A stretch of 64,000 nt of DNA. Origin: Linnemannia hyalina (lineage: Eukaryota; Mortierellomycota; Mortierellomycetes; Mortierellales; Mortierellaceae). A program made the translations under genes and the position numbers. Shown here piece by piece: positions 11,393 to 23,496 of this stretch (its first letter is position 1; each line of letters begins with the position of its first letter). The notes under the pieces were generated by a model, which saw only the letters and a program-made list of their open reading frames with translations, had not been told where the DNA came from and searched no databases. The stretch spans positions 1,612,001-1,676,000 of the forward strand of contig JAHRHY010000013.1 of NCBI GenBank assembly GCA_019671135.1. Direction: 5' to 3'.

Positions 11393-14300
11393 TCGAAGGT
11401 TGCCAGAGCATGGCATCGCGCGTTCGGCCTTGAGACATGACCCAGCCTGGTCTTCCTGGACTTCCCCGACCCTTCCGCACCTAATTCAGCGTCCAAGAAT
11501 CTGGCTACGGGCACTAGTTTAGACATGGTCAAGGAGAAACACTGTCCACTAATCGTGTTTGGCGTCTCTGGTATGCCACTTGCCGCAACGTGCGATCTAT
11601 GGATATCACCAAGTGCTTGAAGCATGGCACTGACTACATTCGTATTCCTTTATGGTCACACAGGCTGTGGCAAGACCCGTGCTGTGATTGAGCTTCTGTC
11701 TCAGCACTGGGGTTTTTACTTCAACGCGTCGAGCGACGACTGGGGATCAGGAGACATGATGACGCTCCACTCCACCGTCCAAAAGCACCTGAACGATACC
11801 CGGGACTCCCCTACTGCTGATCGACAGCTCAACAATGCCTTCGCACGCAAGATTACTCTATTACTCTTTCTCTCTCGACTCCTTGTCTTCAAGTACTGCC
11901 TCGGTGTTCCCGGTTGCGCTGAGACGTTCACAAGTGCAAGATGGACTCTCCTTCAAGTATGCCCGCATGTTCTCCTCGACGACCTTTTCAACGTACTATT
12001 CCGCAAGCTTCGCAGACTGGTGGATCATGGCGAGCGCTATCTCTCGGACTATGTCAGCGATGCGTTCGAGGATGTGAAAGGACGCCTTCTTGGACGTGGA
12101 TGTCAACCAACAATCAAGGATGACACCAGGCTCCTAGTCATCAACGATGAGGCACAATTCCTTGGCGACCAGTTCAATGGCTCTTTCCAATCGATGTCTT
12201 CTTCGGACGAGTCTCCACGCCCTCTTCTCTCACCAATTCTTCACGCCTTCCGGGATATCGGTCAGCATCAGTTCACGCTTGTCACCTGTGGTACTGGCTT
12301 GTCAATCAATACCCTTTTCTGGGTTCAGAGCTCAGGCTCTGGTCTGAAGGACAGTTCCACTACCTTTGAGGTGAGTAGTTCAACTTTATTAACGCTGGCT
12401 TGTCTTCCAGTTGTGTTTGAGCTCAAAGACTGACTAATGATTGACTCTTTTTTCATCTTCTTTCCACCTACACCACAAAACACACAAAACAACGCCAGTA
12501 TCTTGAATTCACAGGTTGGTCCTCCAAGGAGTCGATCAATACGTACATTTCACGAGTGCGGGATTGTTTGCACGACGAGCAGTCAAAGCTGGCTTTGGAC
12601 GAATATCTCTCGCAGGAGGCAATCGAGATGCTGTTCCAAAAATTTGTGGGTCGCTATCGACCAGCTATAGTTGCAGTGTTTTTTTTCTTCTCTCTGTTAG
12701 CCATGGCGCCAGCAACAAAGAGGAGAATTATGCTAGATATTATGCCGTCGCAGATCATTACAATCAAAGGCGACCCGAACCATCCCAGTTCGCAAAGCTT
12801 AAAGTGTTCTACTATTGAGAATTTAAGGGTTATTTTGGGTTGGAAATGGTGGCGTATTAAAGCATATCAAGCTCAATTACCTATTGTATGTTCATCTCCT
12901 TCGTTTCTAACTCTCTTGTTCACGTACTTTGCTTCTACACCACCACCATCCTCTCATCATTGGCGATCCCCATCCCATTGTGTGACAACGCTCCCTCTCT
13001 TCACTAACGTTGACCGCTATCCATCCTCTAATACACTTAAACTTCACCCTCGTTCCTCACCATCATGCCGAAGACCAAACAACATCCCTGCACTCAACCA
13101 GATTGTCCCAAGTCTTTCGCTCATAAAAGATCCTTGGAAGTTCATGTCCGTCGAGGCCACTCTGGAAGACCTCCCAAAAGGATTTCCTGTCCTGTAGCAC
13201 CTTGCAACTCGAGCTTTCTGAGTCGTCCGGGTCTCCAGAAACACCTGCTCCTTGTACATCAAGGATTCGTATGCAAGGTTCCAGGATGTCGATTACAGTT
13301 TGCAGATAAAGACGCCCTGGAAAATCACACTCGAACCCATACACGACTCGAATGTGCCCATGTCGGCTGCAAGCGCTCATACGCCAACAGGGATTCTCTT
13401 CAAAGGCATATAAGGAAAATGCATGGTGGCGTCTCTGGAGATGAAGGGACCAAAATCATCGCTCCAGTACCGGAGCCAGTTCCTGGATCTCCTGGTGGTA
13501 AGTGACGATTTGGAATGAATGTTGTAGTAGTTTGAAGTGCCTACATGTGTATTGTTAACCAACGGCAATCTAACAGAATTGATTAGCGTTTAAAATCTCT
13601 GTTGTACATACGGGAGACCCACGACAGGACATTCCGGTCTTAATCCATGCGGAGAACATTATTTTCCCTGCTGGCGCTTCAGTTGCTGATCGTGTTGTAC
13701 AGGCAAGTGCGTTTATCTTGTCAATGGCTTTAGATGTTTGTAAAATAAGCTCATAGCCTGTCTATAAACTGTAAAATAAACTCATACGTGTCTATAAACT
13801 GTAGGTTGCGGATGAGCCTGCTGTGCCACTAGCATGGCTCGACACATTTAGTCCGCTGAGCCAAATGCAACGGAGCAATTACGCCAAGATCAGAGATCAC
13901 AACTACCATATCGGTTCACCCCTCCATGCAGGGAAAACATGCAGCGGAGAAGGATGCGGTGTGGCCATTACCTGGCGATACATTCAACTTCATGTGCGCG
14001 AGAAGCTCTCTCTGGAAAGGAGCAGTATGTGCGAGCGATGCTCAAAGCGCAGGGGTCGTGACAAGGTACTGGCTGTCGTTTAAATTACTGATGCAGCTTA
14101 TAATTACAATGACAACACAACCGAACTGATTACTTGAATGGAAATATAGTTCGAGAGAGCTGCGAGAGACAACTTTGGTATCGAAGGGAACCTCTTACAA
14201 GGCCTCATCCAACAACTGGCACCGGACGATCAAGTGCCGGCATGCGCGGAAAACGCACGCTGCTCTGTTTGCTTATGCGAGCAGGATCGAAGCAACTCGC

Positions 14301-16981
14301 GGCTCATGTTGGGAAGCTCGATGAATATTCCGCTTTGCTTCCACGCCTTCTGCAACACTTGCGAGTCGATCCGGAAGAGAAAAGCAGGAGCAAGTATCCT
14401 GGGAAAGCTCTCCGACTGGGCTAGCAAGAGAACCCACGAGAGTGAAAAATTCACCTCCCGGGACTCAGCCCTTTACACCGCGATGACAGTCGCTGTCCAA
14501 GGTTTCTCCTATGGGCCCGCGGTGTATAGCTCCAGTGAACAGTTTCATATACGCGTCATGGTCGAGGAAGCTACTCCCGCGTGTTTCTGGACCGGAGTTC
14601 CTCTGTCGCTCACGGATGGCACCTGTCCCACAAAAAAATTCACAACGGACAGGGTTATGTTTGATCAAGAAGGAAAAGCCCTTAGCTATGGCGACAAGGA
14701 CCAGGCTTTGGTCGCAGCTTCACTTTTCGCAAACAGGTAGGCTTAATGCAAGGGGATGTGCAAAACGACACGATTTTTTTTCCAGATATTTGATGCAGTT
14801 TGTTGCGTTAATTGATGCATGAATACTTGCGTAGCATTCTACTCAACAGGACCATCGATCAACGCGTGCGATACCTGCATCAGCTTGATGAAGGTTGGGA
14901 GGACGGCATTCAATGGGCAGATGGAGCGATTGACGAGCTTCGAGGATACAATGCTGAGGCTGAGAAGGGGCGACCTTGGACAGCAGATTGGGAGCAGAGG
15001 TGGTGTCGCTTCTTTAACAGAAAATTGTACAGTGGCAAAGTGGATCGTGTGCAGTGGTCCAAAGCAGAATGGAGGTTCTTTGTGGAGACGTGCCAAAGTC
15101 GGTCTTTAGTGACAGGACAACATCTTGAAGGCATCGATGCGCAAATCGACCGAATATTCAATAGCGACAACTACACAGTATGGAACTGTATCCTCATTGA
15201 GCAGGGACTCAATTTCGCAAAGGAATCCATGCCTGAGTTCCAGACCTCCAACACTTTCCATGGCCATTGCAAACTTGCTCATGGGGTTAGCATCCTGAGA
15301 GCAGCCGTCAAGGAGGTTCTCGATAGGTCCCGCCCGCACCGAGTAGGGTAAGGAAAAAAGACGTTTGGTGCGCTATGATACAATCATGAAGATGTACTAA
15401 CAGTTCTGCGATCAATTAGTTGGATCGCACGTTTGGATGTTATGAAGAGAAATAGGTATCCTTGGAAAGACGGGATTCCCACCGAGTATCGTGATTGAGC
15501 ATTCGCTTTAAGCACACTGATTCAAATAAAATTGCCAAGCGCCAATTGCAACAGTCGAAAGAACCATCGGTAATGGCACGTCTGGAGCGCGGCGGGATGT
15601 TATCGGGAGCACGGAAGCCATTTAATCTCATGGAATCTGTGATTGAAAGTCGATCATAGAACACGAATGACAGTTCGCCGTTGACGACATGACAGACAAA
15701 TTGGAACCTTTGATGCACCGAGGCGTCAAGGATGCTTCTGTAGTGAAGTGTTTGCATGGTATGTTAACTTGAGATGACCACAAAGAGAGAGGAGGCAATG
15801 AAATGATGGAATGTACAGTATGCTCAGCACTTATGGCCTTATTGTCTTTCCGTCTATAGATAGAAAGGATTGTCGAATGCAACGACCCTAGTTCATGGAA
15901 GAAGACCGTCGAGGATGCAGAGGACAGGCTAGTATCTTGGGCGCATCGGCACATCAAAGGCAATTTGTGCTACGAGATATCTCGCCTCCACGACAAGCAT
16001 AACAAATACAAGGATCAGCTTGTGGAGTCTATCGACAACATGCTGGGCCTCCTTATGTATCAGCGCTGCATGTTTGGGAATCACGACCTTGTCCTCAAGG
16101 AGGTAGACCCTCAATTGGTGGAGCATGCGTTTGGTCGGATCAAGATCATCCGCGGCCGAGCTGTTACCGTGATGGACGAGCCCTTCGTTTCCAAAGCTGT
16201 CGAGAACTATTTCGCCGCTATCGATCCCTACTTCGCGAGGGAAGTACGGAAACGTATGGTAAAGTCGACGGCTATTGAACAGGGATGTGTGTTTGAGCGG
16301 TTCATGATGAAGGTTTTCAGTGAGACATTCAACACACGACCTCTATCTGAGTGGCCCCCATCTCTGATATGTGTCCAGCTCTCGTTGGCAAGGTGGAAAT
16401 TGTTGGCTGGAGGGAACCTGGACTCGAGCAAGGCACAACTCATGCAATGATGTCGATGGAGGATTTCATGGACGCTCATGTCAACCAAGGGTCAACCCGC
16501 AACAACATGTCTGTCGCGCCATTTTTCTTCCCCAAGTCCAAGCCGTCGGGACCAGACTTGGTTTTCTTCGTCCGGATCGACAAGAACAGGATGGTACCAG
16601 TTTTTGTCCAGATTGAAATTGCATCAAGGATCCTCCAATTTCTCTGAGAAAGATTGGAATGACGCACTCAGCACAGTCTCGGCACCCAAAATTGAGGGCC
16701 ACGCAAAGACTTTTCGCAAGTACTGCCCCAACAACGTCTACATCAGCTTGATCGTCGCATACCCTACCAAATGGACTGACAGGCTGCCAGTACCTTCAGA
16801 ACTCCCAAAGGACCCCAGTGGCGTTCAACAAGTCGTGATCAACGTCAGCGACGACAATTTCAGCGATATCTTCCCCAAGGAGCATGTAGAGTTTATTGAT
16901 CGACTCAAGAATGCACGAAAGCGCTCTGCTGACGATGATGACAGCAACGATGAGGACTACTCCAAAAAGCAGAGGAGCTAA
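11393..16981 (+). pseudogene. Crinkler (CRN) gene 3 with P-loop NTPase and PD-(D/E)XK-like C terminus, split by gene C
   Basis: The 5' header is missing. Homology begins at SVRRLPEHG (about 11393) and continues with FLDFPDPSAP in shifted frames. From 11624 a good frame gives Walker A GHTGCGKT and Walker B LLVINDEAQFLG. Introns are 12371-12498 and a very long one, 12676-15859, which holds gene C. The exon from 15860 (IERIVECNDPSSW) joins in phase 0. Later parts carry GPDLVFFVR and VFVQ followed by LKL, the D and QxK positions expected of a PD-(D/E)XK nuclease fold in CRN toxin-like domains. Single-base frame breaks occur near 16352 (C run) and 16612. It ends with an acidic and basic tail, ADDDDSNDED and SKKQRS. 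Confidence 0.75.
13065..15498 (+). CDS. Gene C: diverged A/B paralogue nested inside an intron of CRN3
   Basis: Predicted CDS is join(13065..13497, 13587..13702, 13805..14065, 14150..14736, 14835..15347, 15420..15498), 662 residues and open throughout. Four C2H2 fingers (starting HPCTQPDCPKSF) fill residues 8-130. Intron positions and phases equal those of A and B, though protein identity is low. Intron 2 appears to use a GC donor (CAG/GCAAGT), since this is the only choice keeping phase 0. Exon 4 has CSVC and CNTC, then CFWTGVPLS and KKFTTDRV, the clearest HNH-like pattern in the family; exon 5 has IDRIFN and QGLNFAK. The long acidic C-terminal exon of A and B is reduced to 26 residues. The flanking CRN exons are in the same orientation, so the host intron would be about 3.2 kb. 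Confidence 0.75.
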
Positions 16982-17029
16982 TCTTTGACTGCAGCTTCCT
17001 CTGCCTACTTGACACTCAAATAAAAATGA

Positions 17030-17600
17030 ACTTTTATAGTATATTCTTAATGACGTGTTGCCGAGTTGATTTTATCTTCTCTTCAAGCAGCTTGTTTTGT
17101 TTCCATCTCTTGCTCATGAAGCTCTTTCCTTTTTCCATTACTTCCCTTTTGCCACCATTCCTCGCGTCCACACACCTTTTCTTACTTCAACTCCTCCGCC
17201 CATTATCCCCTTTGCCATTACTCTCTCATTTTCTCCACCTCTCAATTCACCCCTCTCTATTGTTCTTCACATCACTCCTATCGACTTTCTTTAACTTTCA
17301 CCACCTCCATTGCCACGAATTCTTTCTCGAGAGACATTCTCAACAACAAACAACAGCAACAACAAACAACAGCAGCAACAACAGCAGCAACGGCAACAGC
17401 AACAGCAACGGCAATCACTAAAACAAACTCAAACAAAGGACAACAAAGAAAAGAAAAACAGATTCAAAGACTGAGTTAAGGTTTGTGGCTGACAGTGGCT
17501 CGCTCTCATTGTGGCTAGCATGTGGCTCTCATTATTGTGGCGAGCATGCTGGGAAGGATTGAGTGCTACCCGGTTTTTACCAATAAATTAAGGTTTTGCC
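17030..17600. repeat. Pyrimidine tract and CAA/CAG microsatellite
   Basis: A C/T-rich stretch (17060-17330) is followed at about 17340-17420 by an irregular run of CAA, CAG and CGG triplets. GTGGCT-type short repeats follow at 17485-17545. No gene is recognised. A short Gln/Asn-rich frame crosses the microsatellite but lacks other support. Confidence 0.6.
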
Positions 17601-17917
17601 GCAATTTGTGGCCTTTTTTTTCCGGTCCAGTTTCTTCCCATAATCGATTTGCCCTCGTGAGTATCTAGCGTGGTGTTCAGGGAGGACTGGGACTGCGATT
17701 GGGGAGTGTGTTCGGGCAAAGGCATGTCCGAAGCAACCCTAGAAAGGTCTCCAGACGCTGGGTCAGGCATGGCAATCAGGAACCGAAGTAATAGAGAGGA
17801 GTATATCTTGCTGTGTTGAATGGTGTGTGGTTTTTGTATATATGTGGGTAGCGCGCTCTTTGCTTGTGTAGCTGTCGCAAGGATAAAGAACAAAAACAAT
17901 AAACGCTGGTTGACCAT
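17588..17917 (-). CDS. Possible small secreted protein
   Basis: A 109-residue frame starts at MVNQRLLFLFFILA, a plausible signal peptide with a cleavage site after ATQA. The remainder is hydrophilic and Ser/Pro-rich with one N-glycosylation-like NTT and NWT. A TATA-like ATATAAAG lies on the minus strand near 17965, about 45 bases upstream. No family is recognised and no intron is seen. It could be a chance frame; an upstream ATG at 17929 adds four residues. Confidence 0.3.
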   Translation of the reverse strand: MVNQRLLFLFFILATATQAKSALPTYIQKPHTIQHSKIYSSLLLRFLIAMPDPASGDLSRVASDMPLPEHTPQSQSQSSLNTTLDTHEGKSIMGRNWTGKKRPQIAAKP

Positions 17918-18879
17918 TTCAAGCTGCATATATGAGTGAACACGACGAGAAAGAAAGGTACTTTATATCAATGACTATACTAAGATCAATGCTATTACCA
18001 ACAATTCAGCACGGCCCCTAGAGAAGAGTACAATGTAACCAACATGAACAACAACAACAGCAATAACAAAACAACAAAAACAACAGATATGTGCCAAGAA
18101 CGCCACTGGATTCGTTATTGATGATAAAGTTTCATAGCGCAACTGAAACGCAGGAGCCGTCACATTTCTAGATTCACGAGAAAAGGCAAAGCGGTGAACA
18201 ACGATGGTGACTGCCGTTCAGCGAGAGTTGTTCGATCGAGGTTTATTTCTCGTTTCTCAATCCTGCAGAAGTAATCACCCGAAGGCGAGAGAGGTTGAAA
18301 AATGAATAACAAGCGCGATAATAGAAATAATTTCGAGGCATATTACATGATCGAAAGTACTCTGTCTCTTTCTCTCTTTCGCCTCACTTTCATGCATGCA
18401 TGTCTGTTGTTAATCCCCCTCTTTCCTCGTAGCCTTCTCCAAAAAGGGAAAGTACTCCATTACCAAAAACTCGCCCTTCTTTTTGTTACACGCTCTTTGT
18501 TCGCTCTCTTTCTCTTTGCTGATTTCTTTTCGTTCCCAGCGTTTATGACCATGTTTGCTCGCTGTTGTTTTCTCCTTGTACAGTACACGTAGCTCTTACA
18601 AGTAATTACTTGTCTCCTTTTTGATTTCTCATACTCACAGTTCCCTCGCCTCTTTCGCCCTCCTTTTTAAGCTTCTCTCTTCCCTCTTATTCTCCCCTCC
18701 TTGTATCTCCCCGAGGAGGAATAGAATCGTTTAAGAGTGAAATTTCCCGCCAATCATCCCTCCCTTCCTTCCCAGTATTTCATTATTTTTTTGGACTATT
18801 GGTATTACACCATGCAATCCATTCCCTTGCCTTAAAACGCCCTTTTTTTTTCTCTTACCATCTATCTCACTGCGGTTGC

Positions 18880-19218
18880 TTATTCAAAAGGATCACAATG
18901 ATCACTGGCCAATCACAGCATTTCTCTCTGTAAATATTTTCTTGTTCCTGAAAACCTTTTTTGTTTCTGAATGAAAGAATGATCAGGAATGATTTGTGAG
19001 TTGGGTGGTTCTTCATTGTTTTGTTTTTGTTTTGTGTTTTACAATGGTTTGAAGGGGAGAGAGGAGAGAGGATGTGTGGATGTGTTGGCTCCTTCTTGAA
19101 CTCAAAACTAAATAGAAAAAGATACACATTCACCCTTGCTCGCTTGCCTTGCATGTGCATGCACCACTCATCTTTTCAAATTCTCCTTTCACATAGACCA
19201 CACGAAGGACACGGTAAT

Positions 19219-19261
<43 letters not shown>

Positions 19262-20460
19262 AGACACACATACCCGCAACAAAAATATCTAAGCCCACAT
19301 ACCAAAATGTACAACACTCATTTTTTTTCAATATCCTCTTCTTACCTTAATTGTAATTGACGACGAATAGCAAAATGAAAAATAAAACCAGGTGTCGACC
19401 CGCTGGCATTCGTTGTACCTACTGTACTTTTCTTCCCCTCCCACGTTTTGAACCACGAGACCACCATGGTGAGCCCCACATACACTCAGATAGGTCTAAC
19501 CCAGATTGTGTCCAGCCGTGAAAAAAAAGAACGTGTCGAGGATTCACCCTTGTGCATGCTGCAAATCGTACATAAGAGAGCACACGAGTGAGTGACTCGA
19601 CGCAAGCCCAGTATTCCAGCTGGTGCTGCATATTCACACTCTTCGCACTCTTTTTTACGCTTTCATGCTCGTATTCTTTTCTCACCATCCTCTGGCCCCT
19701 TGGCCCCTTTGCCTTCATCCAGAGAGCCTCCCCCCTCCCTTCTTTTTCCTCTCTTCCCTCTCTTTTTCTCTCCTTTGTGCATGGATACATAGACTAGTCT
19801 CTAAATGTACTATTAGGACACCATGCCATGTCATACAACATTATCTGAGTTTTTGTTTTTTCTGAGAAAAGAAGTGGTGCTCACAAAGAATGTCTGGTAC
19901 AAACACATGTACACCTCGTTTTTTTTTTTAGTTCCAACTTTCTAATTCCTTCTTGGCAGCTCACTTCTCTCTCTCTCTCTCTCTTTTTTTTTCTTCTTCG
20001 TTATTCCTTGGGAATCGAACTTACACAAGAAATTATATTATGGGAAGAAGTATGGGTAACGCTAGAGAGCAAAACAGAAGTCCGTGTTGAGTAGGTTGAG
20101 ATGAATGGATGGATGGGTTGGATGAATGGTGGATCTTCTCTCAGCTCGGTAGAAAAAAGGGATATCTTCTTCCCCTCTCTCTCCCTTTTACGCTCATTGT
20201 ATATCTTTTTCTCGTTTCCGACGATTACACGATTACACCATTACATTGTTTTTTTTTGCATGCTTAACAAGGGAATTTACAACTCAGAGAGATAACAGTT
20301 TGCTTTGAGGTTGAAGAGCTGCTAATTAACTGTCAAAAAGGGGGTATACAAGTTGAAAAAAAATACAAGGTGAAGAGGGGAATACCACAAGCAGCCGAGA
20401 CGAAAAGCTCCCTTCTCCCAGACTTCGCGACTCGACTACGAGAAAAAAAGAACTCAGAAA
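18880..20460. repeat. Intergenic segmental duplication, copy 1 (no gene)
   Basis: The block has no convincing gene. Stretches alignable by eye with 24160-28390 in the same order are: GATCACT with CCAATCA (18900), the CA-rich part with AATGTACAACAC (19130-19330), TTGGCCCCTTTGCCTTCAT (19700), GTACACCTCGTTTTT (19910), and the AAAAGGGGGTAT with TTTCGCGACT-like part (20335-20430). It contains a (CA)n run at 19227-19259 and is rich in homopolymers. It lies downstream of the stop of the minus-strand gene at 21020. Confidence 0.55.
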
Positions 20461-21019
20461 GGGAAAAAAAAGAAGAGGAGGCCGTATCTGTGATGGTGAG
20501 GTGTGGATAGAACAGGAAAGAAGGGAAGCGACCGCGCTAATTAAATTCCTCACCTCTGCTCTGCCGCCGTGATTTTTTTTTCTCTTTGTTCTAGTGACAG
20601 TTGGCGGCAGTTGGTGAAACAAACTCAGGTGCAACGGGCATTACCTCAAATTTTCCGGCCTCAGTGACGATTGACCAAGTAAAGGATGTCCATATAACAC
20701 TACTGGCGAATCATACTGCTGGTGAATCGCAAAGATGGACAACGTGTTGTCGGTCTTACGTCCTTTTTTTATTCTTTAGAATGAAATGTGTGTTAGCAAG
20801 CGAGCCTTTTTTTTTTAACTTGGATTGGTGATGTACTTTCACAAATGTATCGACGAACAAGAGAGAAGAAAAAAGGGACGTTTATTTTCTAGGGGAGGTC
20901 ATGTCGGCTCTATTCGTTTGGGCCTGCCAAAAATACAAATGAGAGCTAAAGAAATGAGAGAGGGATCTGCGTGCGGACTTGATTCAATTGGTTTGAATAA
21001 TGGGTATGCTACCACATGT
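20460..21019. other. 3' flank of the secreted-protein gene; nothing recognised
   Basis: No reading frame with recognisable content is seen apart from shadows of the adjacent gene. This is probably 3' UTR and terminator of the minus-strand gene that stops at 21020. Confidence 0.4.
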
Positions 21020-22945
21020 TTAGACCTTGATGCAGATTGGGGGAGAGTCCAAACGAGGACTGACAAGTGGGGGAGTAGATCTAGTGAATCCAAAGAAGGT
21101 ACCCTCAATCATCACACTAGCCTGTCCATCCGCAAAAATAGCGACGTTGTTGGCGGGGCACTGTTCAGTCTTTTGAGTATCCCAGTTGGTGTTGATACCC
21201 AAGTTCAAAGGAGCAACAACTCCAGCGTTGACAGCAGAGAAACCAAAGACCTTGAGGCCCAAGTTGAGAGAGGGGATAACATTCAAACCGAGGCGGACAG
21301 CGGCCGTCTGGCGAGAGTCTTTTCTGCCTCTGCCTCTGGCGGGGGCGGTGGGGACGGCACCGAGGATGGCGTCTCTGGAGTTGACACGACGGCCGTTTCT
21401 GGGATGAGGGCCCATGTAGATGGCGTTGTCGTGGCTCTTGATGTTGAAAGCTTGGGTAGGGTCGGTGAGCAGCTTGGGGGTGCCGGGGAGAGTGCAGGTA
21501 CCGAATTGGATCTGGGGCAAGCTGGTGAGGCCACCGTTCCAGTCGATGGTCCAAGGGCAGGAGGTGGCACTACCAGTGTTGAGCAAAAGATCCTCGGTAG
21601 CCTGAACAAGGATGTTCAACGAGACGGAACCGGCGACAGCAACATTGGCGCCGAGGTCAAAGACACCGGGGACAGAGAAACCAAGCATGGGGATGGGGGC
21701 AACAACGGTAAAGGTAGGGGTGGTAACGTTGACGCGGGTCAAGGTCAGCAAAGGATTGCTGGGGCCGTTAGAGCGGCCGACGTCCTTCTTCTTAATGTCG
21801 ACACTGGTGGAGTGGTTGATCTCGGTCATACCAGATACCTTAGCGGCAGAGAGGCCCCAGGTGATGCAGCTGTATCTGCTAACGAAGATGTTCCAGATGC
21901 AAGTCTGGCTCCAGGCCATGTCGGCCTGGGCTATTCACAATAATGAAAAAGTAAAGGTACAGGTTAATAGCTGCCGTACTGTGCACAGGGTGAAAAAGTC
22001 GACGCATTCACTCGTGATTGTTTCTTGCTTACCATAACCCTTGACGTTACTCCTGTCCATGTTAGCCTTGACATTGTTGGCGCTAATTTGATTAGCGATG
22101 GTCTTGGTGGCAGGGGAGAGATCGCGCTCAAAGTTCCACATGGGTCCCTTCTCATAAGCAGTGGAGCGCTTGTGGAAGTACAAAGGGACAATCTCATGCA
22201 TATCCATATCGCGATGGGCAATGTGAACAGACTGTTTGCGGCTCATGCGCGACCAGATGTTAGTCTTGACGACAGAAAACGAGACAACGTTGTTCTTCTT
22301 GGCGTTCAAGAAGCGGGGGTTCTTGACCATCTTGACAACAGTCTCCATAGGACGAGTCTTGGCCCACTTCTTGGCCTCCTCGCTGAGTTCAGCGAAACAA
22401 GCCTTGTTCTTCTTGAGGTCGACAAAGTCGTGAGGGATGACAACACCGAACACCCTGGAGGAACCGACATTCCAGCTACGGACTTGATCAGCAAAACGGG
22501 GATCAAGCTCCAAGTTCAGCTTCAAGTTCTTGCCAGTACCAGTGCAGGAGTAATTTCTGACAGCGTGCTGGAAGGCAAAGGGGTTGATGGACTGGATGGT
22601 ATATTGCTTCTCGGGCTTGAGATCATCTGACTTGAGCTCGACATCCATGTCGACGTGATGGCAGGCACCATAGTCAGCATAGTTGTCGTCCGAGGCATCG
22701 ACGAAGCGGAGCTGGATGACGTTGGTGGGACGGAATTTGTTCAGAGTGTCTTTGGCTTGGCGGCCGTTGAAGGCATCGGAGCGAGGCATCAGGTTGACGG
22801 GGGTTGACTTCATGGGCACACCGGGTTCGATGTTTTCCATGGAGGAGGCGGGTTCGGCGTAGACAAGAGGAAGGTTAAGGAGGGTCATGCAGACGAGGGC
22901 GACGCAGGCCAACAAGCCCATAGGGGCGGAGCGAGAACGAGTCAT
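21020..22945 (-). CDS. Secreted two-domain protein of unknown function
   Basis: CDS complement(join(21020..21930, 22033..22945)), 607 residues. The single 102-bp intron has donor GTAAGC, acceptor GTGAATAG and phase 1. The start at 22945 was chosen because it gives an ideal signal peptide (residues 1 to about 31, core LLACVALVCMTLLNLPLVYA); an upstream in-frame ATG at 23077 would place a hydrophilic stretch first. The N-terminal half is a Cys-poor beta-rich region containing NVIQLRFVD and NYSCTGTG. The C-terminal half is rich in Pro, Thr and Asn with FGTCTLPGTPKLL. The arrangement recalls fungal extracellular proteins pairing a DUF7029-like with a DUF7223-like domain, but this is only a resemblance. 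It is intact, unlike most genes nearby, and is likely exported to the wall or medium. Confidence 0.7.
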
Positions 22946-23464
22946 GGTGTGAGAAAGGAGATTAAGGTAAGGATTTAAATGGGGTATTTGTGAAGAGCGA
23001 GAGGGGGTATGCGTTTTGTTTGAATGGGATCGTGGAGGACGGGAATGGGTCGTTTGTGTTTTTGTTTGCGATGGCAAAGGGGAAGGGCAGGTAGGTTCTA
23101 AGGATCTACAAGGAGCGGGGGTTGATGAAATGAGGGACGAAAGACGTACGGAGAAAAAATAAGAGGGAAAGTGAGCTTCTTTTAAGGAGGTGGTGGTCCC
23201 TGATATTCTTTTTGAGGAATGGAGAGAGCCAAGCTACTTTGGCTGTTGCCAGAAGTGACCCACCCCCCACCACTCACACTTTCGGAAGTATGTTGGCCTG
23301 TGTACACACTCGAGTCGCGCATTGAAGAAAGAGTACGTGCACATCATATTGGCTTTAATTCGAACCCCAAAGAAAAAAAACATTGGCAGGGTGAAAGGGT
23401 CTAGTTCTTCTTCTCACTGCTCTTTGCTGCAGGCATCATGTACTCGAGGAAAAAAAACTGGATC

Positions 23465-23496
<32 letters not shown>

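Noticed and set aside
17338..17420. CRISPR-like spaced repeats
   Set aside because: The periodicity is a CAA/CAG triplet microsatellite without unique spacers, and the genome is eukaryotic.
19021..19360. His/Thr repeat frames over the CA microsatellite
   Set aside because: Translation of simple repeat only.
20825..21943. 372-residue plus-strand frame
   Set aside because: It lies opposite the secreted-protein exon and has shadow-like composition (Gly/Asp-rich); the minus strand has a signal peptide and good splice sites.
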